From NCBI GenBank assembly GCA_963787675.1, contig CAWBDV010000007.1, positions 1,240,001 to 1,304,000 of the forward strand: a stretch of DNA of 64,000 nt. Direction: 5' to 3'. The stretch is from JAJPKK01 sp963787675. Lineage in GTDB: Bacteria > Pseudomonadota > Alphaproteobacteria > Rhizobiales > Xanthobacteraceae. Below the pieces are notes generated by a model that worked only from the letters and a program-made list of their open reading frames with translations, searched no databases and was not told the origin of the DNA. Each line of letters begins with the position of its first letter. Position 1 is the first letter of the stretch. A program made the position numbers and the translations under genes. Below are positions 7,012-17,418 of this stretch, in pieces.

Positions 7012-7999
7012 GCCCTGCGACGTAGTGAATCAGGCTGTTCCCCGAGGTCCACAACGGCTCGCGAAGCAGCACGTAGTCGATCTGCTTGACGAGCGAGCCT
7101 TCTTCGTGCGCAGCGCTCAGCAGCATGTACGGCTCGAATGGTGCGATTGCGCCATCGGACTGATCGCGGACCATCAGGATTGGATAGGGCAGTCGGTGAA
7201 TCCAGTAGGTACCATCGGCGATGCTGGTCTTCTCCCAGCGGTAGGTGAGGAAGTGCTGGCCTGTAATCGGGGCCTCGGCCGCGGCCGCATTGACGGGGGT
7301 CGAGAACTTCATCTTCACCGGCAGGACCTGATCGGCGGTTCCCTCGCGCACGGACTTCATCGCCGCCTCAGCGAGTTTCTGGAACCGGTCGTCGTCCTGA
7401 ACAAGAATGTTGCGTGATTTCCAGGGTAGGTTCGCGAATGCGCCGAGAAGCGCCACCGCCTTGATGTCTCGATCCCAGTTGGTCGCAGCGTAGAACTGGA
7501 CCTGGATGTTGCCGAGGCTGTGCCCCAGCAGCACCAGGGATTTGTAGCCGAGCGCCCGCCCTACCTGGACTGCTGCATCGATGTCGCGGCGGATGTCGAG
7601 GAAATTGTCGGTATTGAGCTTGTCATCGTGCTGCCGCGTGTTGATCGCGAGCGAGGCGTAGCCTTTTGCGGCGAGGCGCGGACCGAGCCCACTTTGCGGC
7701 GGCTGCATATAGCTTCCGCCACTGCCGTGGACCATGGCGATCAGCGTGGTCTCTGCGGGCTGCTTGCCATTCGGCTGCCACAGGGAGGCGTCCACCTGAA
7801 ATCCGTCGATGGCCTTGATGGCAAGAAATCGAACTGAGGAGTCTGGCCGTGGCTCAAACTCGGATGACAGCCCGGCCGGGCGAACGACGAAGTCGTACTC
7901 GATACTCGCGGCCACCTGTGCGGCCTTGCCGGGCGATATCGCGAGCGTTGCGAACAGCAGCAGCGCAAGGGTATGACCCGTCAGTCCGTGCTTTACCAT
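6899..7999 (-). pseudogene. Exported alpha/beta hydrolase, 3' end replaced by IS66
   Basis: Starts with a signal peptide (LALLLFATLAISPGKA, cleavage near residue 28), then an alpha/beta hydrolase core: MVHGSGGS oxyanion-type loop, LVLLGHSLGN nucleophile elbow (serine), and HRLPYPILMVRDQSDG near the acid. Native sequence ends around SLIHYVAG (~7015). The last ~37 codons (SPSAAQCRGHADATNPS...) are simply antisense tnpB, so the true C-terminus is lost. Start: GGAGGAAAG lies 7 bases before the ATG at 7999. Activity is doubtful if the catalytic histidine was in the lost part. Confidence 0.75.
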
Positions 8000-8187
8000 C
8001 ATCTTTCCTCCACAAAAGCCATCAGCCGGCGTTCACCCGATGCCGCGGGTAACAGTCGTACTTCCCGGACAGGCAAGATAAGGCCAATCGACGAGCGCCG
8101 GAATGGCCGGTGGCGCAGGGCAAATTACCCTGTCGGTTCCGCGAGCGCGTAGATCTTGCGAGCGAGTACCCGAGACCAAAGTTGCAA

Positions 8188-8215
8188 TTGTCCGTAAAAG
8201 AACTATTATACGGAC
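8188..8215. promoter_or_regulatory. Inverted repeat upstream of the integrase remnant
   Basis: TGTCCGTA and TACGGACA arms with a 12-base AT-rich spacer that could contain a -10 box, 29 bases before the integrase ATG. It is likely an operator or recombinase binding site. Confidence 0.4.
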
Positions 8216-8243
8216 AGATTGAATATGGCGAGGAGCATTTCTA

Positions 8244-8474
8244 ATGGCGAATCCGCGTCTCAAGGCGAAGGGACCAAGGATCGCAAATCGGACAGTTCCC
8301 CCGATCAGACCCAAAAACGCTGATCTCCGCACGCGGGAATACCTCATCGAGGCCGAGGTCGAGAAGCTCATGGGAGCAGCCAAGGGCATCCGTGCAGCAC
8401 GGCCTTGCCACGCCGTCGCAAAGGCGGCAAATTCCTCAGAAAAATTCTCTCCGTCTAGGATCATCGCGACGTAG
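8244..8474 (+). pseudogene. Tyrosine recombinase, N-terminal remnant
   Basis: The first ~47 residues (ending RTREYLIEAEVEKLMGAAKG) match the start of small phage-type integrases of this group. After about position 8385 the similarity stops and the frame runs through unrelated sequence to a stop at 8474. The catalytic domain with Arg, His and Tyr is absent. A GAGGAG-type ribosome binding site precedes the ATG. It marks an old integration junction. Confidence 0.7.
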
Positions 8475-8619
8475 TCATCAATATCCTTAGCTGTGGCGCT
8501 ACGATGATGCTTTGATTCAGGGTTCGACGACGAGCCAAAACGACGTAATTGGTACTTCGATACGCCTCTAGCAGTATCCGATCCATCCGCAGTTCGCGTT
8601 TCCCGCTCGGTGCCCGCTA

Positions 8620-8821
8620 TCAGGGCCGGTTTGACATCTGGGTCTGGGCCGGGAAACGAGTCTGGATGTACTTGGTTGCACTCTCGGGTGTAAGCCTTGC
8701 GGTGCTGGGGCCGCTTCGGACGAAAAAATCGCCCTCAGCATCTTTCTCTGTACCCTTCCACTTTAGGAATACCGGCTCGGGGCTGCGCCGACAACTAACC
8801 ACGCACACCGTCTTACCTAGC
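8620..8821 (-). pseudogene. hsdR: hsdR-AlbA_2 gene, 3' fragment
   Basis: Encodes TVCVVSCRRSPEPVFLKWKG, then DFFVRSGPSTARLTPES and a stop. This is the usual C-terminal end of Schlafen AlbA_2-type domains. It is separated from the rest of the gene (10467-12840) by the IS1380 element. If the element and one copy of CTAGC are removed, the reading frame is continuous: ...PKVQTV-LGK-TVCVVS.... Confidence 0.85.
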
Positions 8822-10466
8822 CCGGATTATTCATGAGGCCTGAGATTTAAACGACGGCTGTGGCAACAAACGAGCGATTCACGTAGCAAATCGGTGTCCA
8901 AACGAATTGCATCGTATATCAGCCGAGCGCCACAGCCGTCATGACCGACGATACGCCTCTTCCCTTCGACCTGTCAGCCGTTCGTCGCAAGAAACTCACA
9001 GTGGATTTTGACGGCGGCAACCAATCCTCGGATGCCGGTCTGCTGTTGCTGCGGCACGCGGAGCGCAAGCTCGGGGTGTGCGGGCGGCTTGCCGATGCGA
9101 TGCCGGATCGCCGCGATCCGAGCCGCATCCGGCACGAGATATTCGAAATGGTGATGGCGCGCGTCTCGGCGATCGCCTGCGGCTACAAGGATGCCATCGA
9201 CCTTGACCGGTTGCGGCATGATCCGCTCATGAAGCTCGCGGTCGGCCGCTGTCCGGCAAGCGGCGCCCCGCTGGCTTCGCAATCGACGATCAGTCGTCTG
9301 GAGAATACGCCGAGCAGGACGGAGGCGGCGCGGCTCGCGGCAGCTCTCGTCGAGCAAGCCGGCACGACAGTGAAGCCGGGCAAGCAGGAGATCCTCGACA
9401 TCGACGACACGTTCTGTGCGGCGCATGGCGGTCAGCAGCTCGCGTTCTGGAACGCGCATCACGACGAGCGTGGCTTCGCGTCGATGCACATCTATCACGT
9501 GGCGAGCGGCACGCCGGTGGTGACGATCCTGCGTCCGGCGCGCACCCCAAAGGGCACGGAGGTGAGGACCGTCGTCAAGCACGTGACGAAGCGCATGAGG
9601 AGACATTGGCCGAAGACCCGGATCGTGTGGCGCGGCGACAGCCACTATGGCCGCGTCGAGGCCATGGACTGGGCGGAGGACAACGACACCGACTACATCT
9701 TCGGCCTTGCTGGCAATGCTGCCCTGGACGCCCTCGTGGGAGAGGCCGCCGACAATCTGCGCTTCCATCATGCGACCAGCAGCAAGGCGAAGCTGCGCAC
9801 CTTTGCGAGCTTTATGTACAAGGCCAGCAGCTGGAAACAGCCGCGCAAGGTGGTGGCACGGCTTGAGTGCTCATTGCAGCCTGTCGCCGGCGAAATCGGC
9901 ATGCGCCAGGAGATCGACATTCGTTACGTCGTCACCTCGCTCAAAGGTACCGCGCAGCACCTTTACGAGAATGTCTACTGTCAGCGCGGGCAGATGGAGA
10001 ACCTGATCAAACTGCACAAAGCTCAGCTGGCGTCGGATCGCATGTCGTGTCACAGCGCGACGGCCAATCAGGTGCGGCTCGTTCTCCACACCGCCGCGTT
10101 CTGGCTGATGCATGGCGTGCGCGCCGCGATCCCGCGGACGAGCCCACTCGCCAGTTGCGAGTTCGCGACGATCCGAGAGCGCCTGATCAAGATCGGCGCG
10201 CGCGTGATTGAGCACATTGCGCGCATCCGCGTCCGGCTGCCGACGAGTTGCCCGGAGGCAGCGTTGTTCCGGGCCGTCGCGCTCGGCCTTATGCCGTCCG
10301 GTCCATGAGCCGCGGGGCCGCGTGCCCCAACGAGCCGCCGACCGAGGCAGATCAACCCCAAACGCGTTGCACAGCGAGTCGCCTCACACCGATCCAGTCG
10401 GTCGGATCGCCGACGCGCGCCCGCTCACCAACGTGCAAAAACTCGCCACGTGATGCATGATTCCGG
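8822..10466 (+). mobile_element. Complete IS1380-family element
   Basis: 1645 bp with imperfect terminal inverted repeats (left CCGGATTATTCATGAGG, right, reversed, CCGGAATCATGCATCACG) and a 5-bp target duplication CTAGC at 8817-8821 and 10467-10471. It carries one transposase gene. The intact ends, duplication and full-length ORF suggest a recent insertion. It interrupts the hsdR gene near its 3' end. Confidence 0.9.
8941..10308 (+). CDS. IS1380-family transposase
   Basis: 455 residues, normal for the family. N-terminal LTVDFDGGNQSSDAGLLLLR, DDE catalytic segments including EILDIDDTFCAAHGGQQ and RIVWRGDSHYGRVEAMDW, and a C-terminal YCQRGQMENLIKLHKAQLAS segment containing the last acidic residue. 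It cuts and pastes the element through its inverted repeats. It is the only gene in the IS and reads without breaks. Confidence 0.9.
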   Translation: MTDDTPLPFDLSAVRRKKLTVDFDGGNQSSDAGLLLLRHAERKLGVCGRLADAMPDRRDPSRIRHEIFEMVMARVSAIACGYKDAIDLDRLRHDPLMKLAVGRCPASGAPLASQSTISRLENTPSRTEAARLAAALVEQAGTTVKPGKQEILDIDDTFCAAHGGQQLAFWNAHHDERGFASMHIYHVASGTPVVTILRPARTPKGTEVRTVVKHVTKRMRRHWPKTRIVWRGDSHYGRVEAMDWAEDNDTDYIFGLAGNAALDALVGEAADNLRFHHATSSKAKLRTFASFMYKASSWKQPRKVVARLECSLQPVAGEIGMRQEIDIRYVVTSLKGTAQHLYENVYCQRGQMENLIKLHKAQLASDRMSCHSATANQVRLVLHTAAFWLMHGVRAAIPRTSPLASCEFATIRERLIKIGARVIEHIARIRVRLPTSCPEAALFRAVALGLMPSGP

Positions 10467-12840
10467 CTAGCACCGTCTGCACCTTAGGATCGATGCATGT
10501 ACCTGCACGATCACCCAATCCATTTCGAACAACTTGGGACAAGTGGAGCATAAACTTATCGTTATTGTCGAACTGATCGCGCTCGATTCCGACGACCGAG
10601 CCATCGTCTGAAACGCCGATAAGGAGGTCACCGCCGTCAGTGTTTAGAAAAGCCGCTATCGTCTTGAGCACGGCCTGTGTCACTCCCTTGTCATCCTTGC
10701 GGTCCTCGTTCAAACTCCACCGAAGCGTCGACTTGAACTCGAGAGTCTTCGACTCGCCGAGTTGTATCAGCTCTGCCGCGTTTCGATGACCCCGCACGTA
10801 TTGATCGAATAAGAAGTTCTTTAACACATCCCCGAACGAGCGATCATCGGTTATGCGTTTGTACAAATCGAAGTTGGAATCGACAATTTCTTGAATAACT
10901 GTTTCTACTTTGTGATCGAACGTGAGGCGAACATTTTCGCGCGTATTGGCGCGGGCAGCGGCATCGAGTGCGGTGTCCGCATCTAGCTTCTCCATCATCT
11001 GACCGAGCGTTACACGGTGCTCCGGGCCGAGATTCAGCCCGAAACGCTCGTTAAGCTCCGCAATAATCCGCGAAAGGGCCTCGACCTCTTCGGCCGGTAG
11101 CCCATGCGCGCCTTTGGAGCTTTGCGGGTCCAGAGGAACTCCTTTTCGGTCGAGCACGATTCGGCCATTTCCGGTCCGCTGAATCCGGTACGATTCCATA
11201 TCAATGTTCTGCTGTACCTCTCGCGGCAGCTCGATCGGGTCTGCGGGAATCAGGCGGCGCAGGTGTCGCGCGAAGACGTAAAGCTTTTCAAGATCCGCGT
11301 CAGCGAATGGAAGCACCTGCGCAAGGAATGCGTACAGCCTCACATAGTCCGTAAGCTGCCCGCGAAAACCGTGTTGCTCGTCGGCAGAAAGCTTCTTGAA
11401 CCGTTCGACAACTGGCGCGAGCGCGGCATAAAGGCGATCTTGTGTCGCCCTTGGGTTAAAGTAGACCAGCGCGAAATCATTCACGTCGGCCTCTGTGTAG
11501 ACAGGGAATGCAGCGAGTTGCGTAAGAACTTCATAAAGTAGATTTGGATCTGTCTCCTCAGAAAGGAGCGTGGTCTCAAAATAGGGCTCGAAGGCAGCCT
11601 TGATCGCGTCGGCCTCATTGGCAAAATCGAGCACCATCGTTCCTTTTTTGTCAGGATGAGTGCGGTTTAGTCGTGACAGCGTCTGCACCGCATTTACGCC
11701 ACCCAGTTTCTTATCAACGTACATCGTGTGCAGCAGAGGCTGATCGAAGCCCGTCTGAAACTTATTGGCAACGACGAGGAATCGGTTCTCGGGGCGCTCG
11801 AAGGTCTTCGCCGTCTGACTCTCCGGGAAGCCGTTCATCCCCGTCTCGGTGTAGGGGTGGCCCTCGTCCTCCACGGTTCCGGAGAAGGCAACAAGCGCCT
11901 TGAAGGGGAGCCCTTTCTCAGCGATATGCTTGTCAAGCACCAGCTTGTACCGTACCGCGTGGAGGCGGGAGCGGGTTACGATCATCGCTTTGGCTTTGCC
12001 GGCAACTTCGGCTTGCACCTTCATCGTGAAATGCTCCACCATAATCCGCACTTTCTCCGCGATCGCGTGCGGGTGAAGCTCCACAAACGATTTCAACATG
12101 TACTGGGCCTTGCTCTTGTCGTATCGTGGATCATCCTCGATCTTCTTGAGCAGTCGCCAGTAAGCCTTGTAAGTCGTATAGTTCGCGAGCACATCGAGGA
12201 TGAAGCCTTCTTCGATCGCTTGACGCATACTGTACAGATGGAACGGCTCGAAACGCCCGTCAGGTCGCTTTCGGCCAAAAAGCTCGAGGGTCCGGGGCTT
12301 GGGTGTCGCCGTAAATGCGAATGTGGAGAGGTTCGGGAGCCGCCCTCGTTTCTCTATCTCAGCCAGGATTATGCTTTCGAGCTGTTCTTCCGGAGTTTGT
12401 GCCTCCGTCTCTTCCTGCTCCGCCTGCTCCAGGGATCGGGATGCGAGGACCGCCTTGAGACTCTTCGTGCTCTCGCCAGACTGGGACGAGTGCGCCTCAT
12501 CCACAATCACGGCGAAACGCTTTCCTGGCAGCTCGCCTATCTCTTTGGCGATCACGGGAAATTTCTGAAGGGTAGTGACGATAATGGTCTTTCCCGCTTC
12601 CAGAGCCTCCTTAAGCTGGCGCGAGGTGGTATCGATATTCTCCACTACACCGAGGACGTGCTCGAACTGGCGCATCGTCGCTTGAAGCTGCCGGTCTAGG
12701 ATTCTCCGATCCGTGATGACTACGATCGAGTCAAAGACGCGCCGGTCGGAAGTATCGTGTAGAGTGGAGAGCTGATGAGCCAGCCAAGCGATAGTGAAGC
12801 TCTTGCCGCTGCCGGCAGAGTGCTGGATTAGGTAAAGCTA
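10467..12840 (-). pseudogene. hsdR: Type I restriction subunit R with AlbA_2 domain, broken
   Basis: The frame opens after a TAG at 12838 with LIQHSAGSGKSFTIAWLAHQ, i.e. Walker A. It continues with VDEAHSSQSGE (DEAH box), FTATP, QTGFDQP and QTLSRLNR, so the SF2 helicase motor is present. Near the end an AlbA_2 (Schlafen-type) domain follows: ESKTLEFKSTLRW, FLNTDGGDLLIGVSDDG. The N-terminal nuclease domain (about 250 residues) is missing, fused by deletion to hsdS remnants, and the 3' end is cut by IS1380 at 10466. The protein cannot restrict DNA as it stands. Confidence 0.85.
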
Positions 12841-13317
12841 ACGCCTTTCGAGTTGGCAACCACCCGCTCGACGAAGTACGGCGCTCGCAACGCATAAGCA
12901 GCATAGTCGGTAGTCAGCTCTTCTGAAGGCCGCACAACGGCGAATCCCGTCGACACCACGGTGCCGGGTTCGGGATCGCGAATCGGAGCAATTGCACGAA
13001 GGTAGGTGCGCACCGTGGATACAATCACGTCGCCATCACAAACCAGCCGGCGCGCCCGCGAGGGAGCCGAAGCAAATGTGAGTTGCTGCTTCTCAATGAT
13101 GCGTCCCAAACCATCAACGCCCCCAGTCGACGTAGACCATTTCTCGCGCGGGATCAGTGTCCTCTGCCAGCGATTCGGGATTGAGGGTCGCAAGGTACTT
13201 GAGCCTACGCACGCCCCAATGCGCAGGAATTTGTCCCAGCCAGTCGACACCGGATTCTTTGTAGGTCGGATAAGGCTTGAATCGCCGCAGCTTCGTGGTT
13301 TTCGCGACCCCGCTCAC
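12828..13317 (-). pseudogene. hsdS: Type I specificity subunit S, truncated and frameshifted
   Basis: Starts at 13317 with KLRRFKPYPTYKESGVDWLG and IPAHWGVRRLKYLA, the classic HsdS opening. Near 13128 the frame changes: YVDWGR ends one ORF while GGVDGLGRIIEKQQLTF continues in another, consistent with loss of two bases (or gain of one). The second ORF stops at VANSKGVSFT, where a deletion has fused it to hsdR. Most of the first and all of the second target-recognition domain are gone. Confidence 0.85.
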
Positions 13318-13673
13318 GACTTAGCCCCCCACGATCCGGCCGGCTGCCAATTATCGTCGAACCTCTCGCCAGTAACGATCGCGGTCCATACAGGTCCAAA
13401 GAACGCATGGATTCGCTTGCCGGCCCGCGCGGAGTCATGAGGCGCATCGGGAAGCTTGTTGCGATCGAGATACGCGCGCCACTGCGCCGCGCGCGTCTCG
13501 TTGGCAAGAAAGCAGTGCGAGAGCCCCGGTGGCAGCGGAGGATTGATCCTTGTCTTGCGGCGCTCAAAGGTCGATGTGACCGCGCGGGTCAGTGTCGTTC
13601 CAACAAAGGGAAACTGCCCGGTAAGGGCGCACGGGCGAGGCTGGCAGTTCGGAACCATAATAAGGGTCGACAT
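13314..13673 (-). pseudogene. AbiEii/AbiGii-type nucleotidyltransferase toxin, C-terminal remnant
   Basis: From about TRAVTSTFERRKTRI to the end (AQWRAYLDRNKL, FFGPVWTAIVTGERFDDNW) the protein matches the C-terminal ~90 residues of AbiEii-type (DUF1814) toxins. The catalytic nucleotidyltransferase part should precede it but is absent; the first ~27 residues are unrelated. It sits between hsdM and hsdS and overlaps the hsdS start (ATGA type). Embedding of AbiE genes within restriction loci is common. The AbiEi antitoxin gene is not present. Confidence 0.6.
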
Positions 13674-13714
13674 TTGCGCGCAAGTGCTGACTGTCTATTT
13701 CCGCATTTCTAGTC

Positions 13715-15848
13715 TTATCCGCCGACCACCCGCGATCCGGTTACCTCCGCGAGCATTCGCACAATATCTCGCTCGGTATCGCGAATTTCGGCTTCGATCC
13801 GTTCGAGGGGGCGCGGCGGCTTATAGCTATAAAAATAGCGATTGAAGTTGATCTCGTAGCCCACCAGCCCCACTTGACCGTCTTTGGGGTCGTATTTTCC
13901 GGTATCGATCCAGGCGTCTGGGACGTGCGGTTTCACTTCGCGCGCGAAGAAGACATCCACATTTTCCGCGAGCGGCACGTTCTCGCTGTCGCGCAGCTCG
14001 GGATCAGGCTCGGGGTTGCCCTCCTTATCGCGGCAGACGACGGCTGTTTCATCGCGTTCTGACAGCGCGGAAAGCACTGCTTTCTTGACCGGCACCGCCA
14101 GTCCAATCCCGGCCTTCTTAACGGCTGCTTCCAAGGCTTTTTCAAACTCGGCGCGGTCCTTAAAAACGGTATCCGGTAACGACCCAAGGACTTTGCGGAT
14201 CCTCTCCTGTTCCGCCTTGCCCTCAGCTCTCTCTTGCGCTCCTGCGCTGCCCTTCTTCTTGGACTCGACGAGCGCTCTGAATCCTCTTTCCCCTTCGAGC
14301 CGGGCGATCCGCTCTGGGCTTGCGTGAAAATTGAGCCGAAGCGGGCGCTCGGTCGTGATCTTGCGGTATCCGAAGTGCGTCGTTGGGAAAACCTTGCTGA
14401 CGATGGTTTCCACCTGCACGCCATCTTTGCTTGCGATGCGCTTATCACCGTCCTTGAACTCGGTAAGGATTTTGAGGATGTCTTGAGCCCTATCAACCGG
14501 AATCTCTCGTCGTTTGTCGCCCAAACTCTTCCGCATCTGCGCCCAGAAAGCTGGCGAAGATGCATCGATGAGCTGGACAAGACCTTTCCGAGGAGCCGCC
14601 TTTCGGTTGGTGACCACCCAAACGTAAGTGGCAATCCCGGTGTTGTAGAAGAGCTGTTCCGGCAAGGCGATCAGTGCTTCGAGTAGATCGTTCTCCAAGA
14701 TGAAGCGGCGAATTTCACTTTCCCCACTTCCCGCATCGCCGGTGAAGAGAGGCGATCCGTTCATGATGATGGCAATCCGCGAACCGCCCTCATTCGGGGC
14801 CTTGGCGTGTGCCAACATGTGCATCAGGAAAAGGAGCTGGCCGTCGCTGATACGCGGTAGTCCGGGCGCAAACCGTCCTCCTGCCCCACGTTCGTGCTCG
14901 GCACGAACCGCGTCCTCGTCACGTTTCCAATCCTTGCCGTAGGGAGGATTCGCGATCAAGTAGTCGAAGCGCCTTTGCGCGTGGCGGTCATTGGAGAGTG
15001 TGCTGCCGAACGCAATATTGTCAGCGTCGCGGCCGGTCGGATCCTTGATGAAGAGGTCTGACTTCGATACCGCCCACGTTTCTGGATTTACCTCCTGGCC
15101 GAAAAGGTGAATTTCCGCATCCGATCTCAGAGGTGGGCGAATCTTGTCGCCATTCTTGCGCAGTCCGATGGTGACGTGCTCTTTCGTAATCATCAACATG
15201 CCGCCGGATCCGCAGCAGGGATCATACACGCTGCAGACGACACCCTTCCGTCGAATGCGGTCCTCATCTCCCGCCAGCATGAGATCGACCATTAGATGCA
15301 CCACGTCGCGTGGGGTGAAGTGTTCGCCAGGGTTCTCGTTCAGCGCTTCGTTGAACCTTCGAATCAGCTCCTCGAAGATTGTACCCATCGTCGGATTGTC
15401 GATCTTTATCCGGGTGCAGATCGACATTCTTGAAGCGTTCGAGCACCTGAAAGAGAAGACCAGCCTCGGTAAGCTTGCTAATCGTGTTGTCGAAATCGAA
15501 TTTTTCGAGGACTTCGCGCATGTTAGGACTGAAGCCGGCAATGTAATTGCGGAGGTTGGGCGCGACATGCGGAGCATCAGCAAGGATCTTGTCGAAGTCG
15601 TAGCGGGACGTGTTGTAGAAAGCGAAGCCTGATGTCCTGCGAAGCTGCGCATCAAGGTCTTGCAAGCCTTTTCCGCGAAGCTCAGCTTGTCGCTTGAGGA
15701 CTCTCTGTTTGGTAGGATCGAGTACGCAATCAAGTCTGCGCAGCACCGTCAGAGGCAGAATCACGTCTTGGTACTTGCCGCGCTTGAAGGTGTCGCGGAT
15801 CAGATCCGCAACACCCCAAATAAAGCTAACGATTTCGCTGTGGTTCAT
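13715..15848 (-). pseudogene. hsdM: Type I methyltransferase subunit M, one frameshift
   Basis: The 5' ORF starts at 15848 (MNHSEIVSFIWGVADLIRD) and ends after NVDLHPDK; the 3' ORF continues with KIDNPTMGTIFEELIRRF and runs to 13715. The break is an extra A in the AAA run at 15404-15406 (read on the minus strand). The methylase core is otherwise excellent: PCCGSGGML (motif I) and YLIANPPYGKDWK (motif IV, NPPY). An N-terminal helical domain and C-terminal tail are present. It would be an N6-adenine methylase if repaired. A sequencing error cannot be excluded for a single-base change. Confidence 0.85.
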
Positions 15849-16112
15849 CGCAATCAGTTCACTTAGATGGGGACCTGCAAGCTAACCCCGGATTCGAGAT
15901 ATTCCAACAGGTTGAGACCAGATGAAAGGGCTCTAATCTGGATAAGCTGGCATCGATCGCGGGTGCACATGTCAACTTTTTGCCAGCGACATGTGGCCGC
16001 GACCAGTCCGGCGAGGCGCGAACGAGGGTAGGTACGCGCCGATCAGTCTATCGCACAGTGGCCTCACGATGGATACTACCACCCACCGCAACGATCGGAC
16101 CTCCGATAACAC
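15849..16112. other. Divergent intergenic region between hsdM and the macro-domain gene
   Basis: 264 bases without a credible gene. Promoters for the minus-strand restriction locus and the plus-strand macro-domain cluster must lie here, but I see no clear consensus boxes or long repeats. Confidence 0.4.
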
Positions 16113-17340
16113 ATGAACGTCATTCACCGCGCCGCGTTACAACAGGTAGAACTGGTTCTCGCTGTTGGTGACCTGTTCGACGCCAAAGTCGACGCGATCG
16201 TTAACAGCGAGCAAACAGATTTTATTCTGTCGAAGAATCCCAAGTCGGTCAGCGGCCAGATCTGGCGTCGGTATGGCGAGACTGTGCAACGCGAACTTGA
16301 CGCAGCCACGAATGGCCGAGTGCTTGGGGCTGGGACAGTGATCGATACATCAGGGGGTCACGATTTCGTCCGCATATTCCATGCCGGCTTTCATGATGCT
16401 CACGATTGGGGGAATATGCCCGGTATTGCATGGGAGGCCGACCGGGTGCCCAGCGAGTCGAAGGATGCTCGTGAAGCCGACTATTTTGCCGCAATAGGCT
16501 CTTGCACCGCGCAGAATTCTCGATGCCGCTGTGGCCCAAAAAGTGAAAAGCGTTGCCTTTCCCTTGATCGGCTGTGGGCTTTTCGGTCTCGATGAAAAAA
16601 TGCTCGTCTTGCAGTTTCTTGACACCATCGACGAGTTAGATGACAGACTTACCAAGGGTGAAACTCTTCAGGTGTGGTTGGTAATCCGTGATCGGTTGCA
16701 GTTTGAGTCCGTGGCGGGCGTGTTCTTCGACCTAGTGATGCAGATGCGGAGCAAAATGGTTTCCGTTCGGGTCAGGCACACTGGAATGCCGATGCTTGAC
16801 CGATTTGCGACCCGGCTCGTAGAACGCACGAACGAAGATTGGGCAAAGTGGCAGATTTGCCGCTATGCCGAAATTGGGACCGAGTTGATGTGTTACGGGA
16901 TCATTCGGGCGATCCGCTACCCGATGACACCCAAGTCACTGTTCGACGAAGATCGCGCGCCCACTTTTGGGCTGTTTCGCGATTTGGCGCGCCGCATTGC
17001 GGCTACGGAGAACGTTGAAGAGGACGGTTGGGGTGCCCACTTCTTTGCCCGTGTCGTGAAGGATAAGACGGCGGCACGCGCCTTAGAGACCGTGGTAGCC
17101 CAGCGCAATAATCTCGCCCATGGCCGTCAGAGCCTGCCGCTCAGTAAGATCAAGAAGCTGGTGACGCAAGGCTTAGAGTTGGAGTCTTGGGAGCGCATTC
17201 CGGAGACTGATGGCGAACTCCGGCTCGTAGAGTGGCGGCCATGGGTCGAGATGCCATCGACCCGAACCAACTTGTTCGGTCTGTTCGAGCGCTGGCAAAA
17301 GAACACACTATCTGGTGCCGGAGACGGGAGAGGTCTTTAA
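16113..17340 (+). pseudogene. Macro-domain protein with HEPN-like C-terminus, frameshifted
   Basis: The first ORF (16113-16595) opens a macro domain: AVGDLFDAKVDAIVNSEQTDF, then GRVLGAGTVIDTSGGHDFVRIFHAGF. The second (16531-17340) completes it with VKSVAFPLIGCGLFGLDEK. The join near 16440-16530 needs more than one change, because the second frame has a TAG at about 16496. After the macro domain (ADP-ribose binding) comes a helical region with RNNLAH at 17104-17121, matching the R-x4-H motif of HEPN ribonucleases. It heads the plus-strand cluster divergent from the restriction genes. A broken defence or stress effector is the best guess. Confidence 0.6.
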
Positions 17341-17418
17341 AGAGCCGCGCCATTAGGGTTGTGCCGCTCGCGAGTAAGGAGCGTTAGCACCAAGATACTT
17401 CCTCCTAGGCTAGTCTAC

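Larger units (their letters stand above)
6171..7020 (+). mobile_element. Partial IS66-family element (left end, tnpA, tnpB)
   Basis: Begins with the IS66-type end GTAAGCGGTCCTCTGACC at 6171 and contains intact-looking tnpA and tnpB in the usual overlapping order. tnpC and the right end are missing: the sequence passes at about 7012-7020 into the 3' part of an alpha/beta hydrolase gene on the other strand. A tnpC end with a matching IS66 terminus is found at 19739-19930. Confidence 0.8.

Noticed and set aside
8974..9771. 265-codon minus-strand frame
   Set aside because: Antisense to the IS1380 transposase; no ribosome binding site and no family signature.
11728..12699. 323-codon plus-strand frame
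   Set aside because: Antisense to the helicase part of hsdR, whose motifs are unmistakable.
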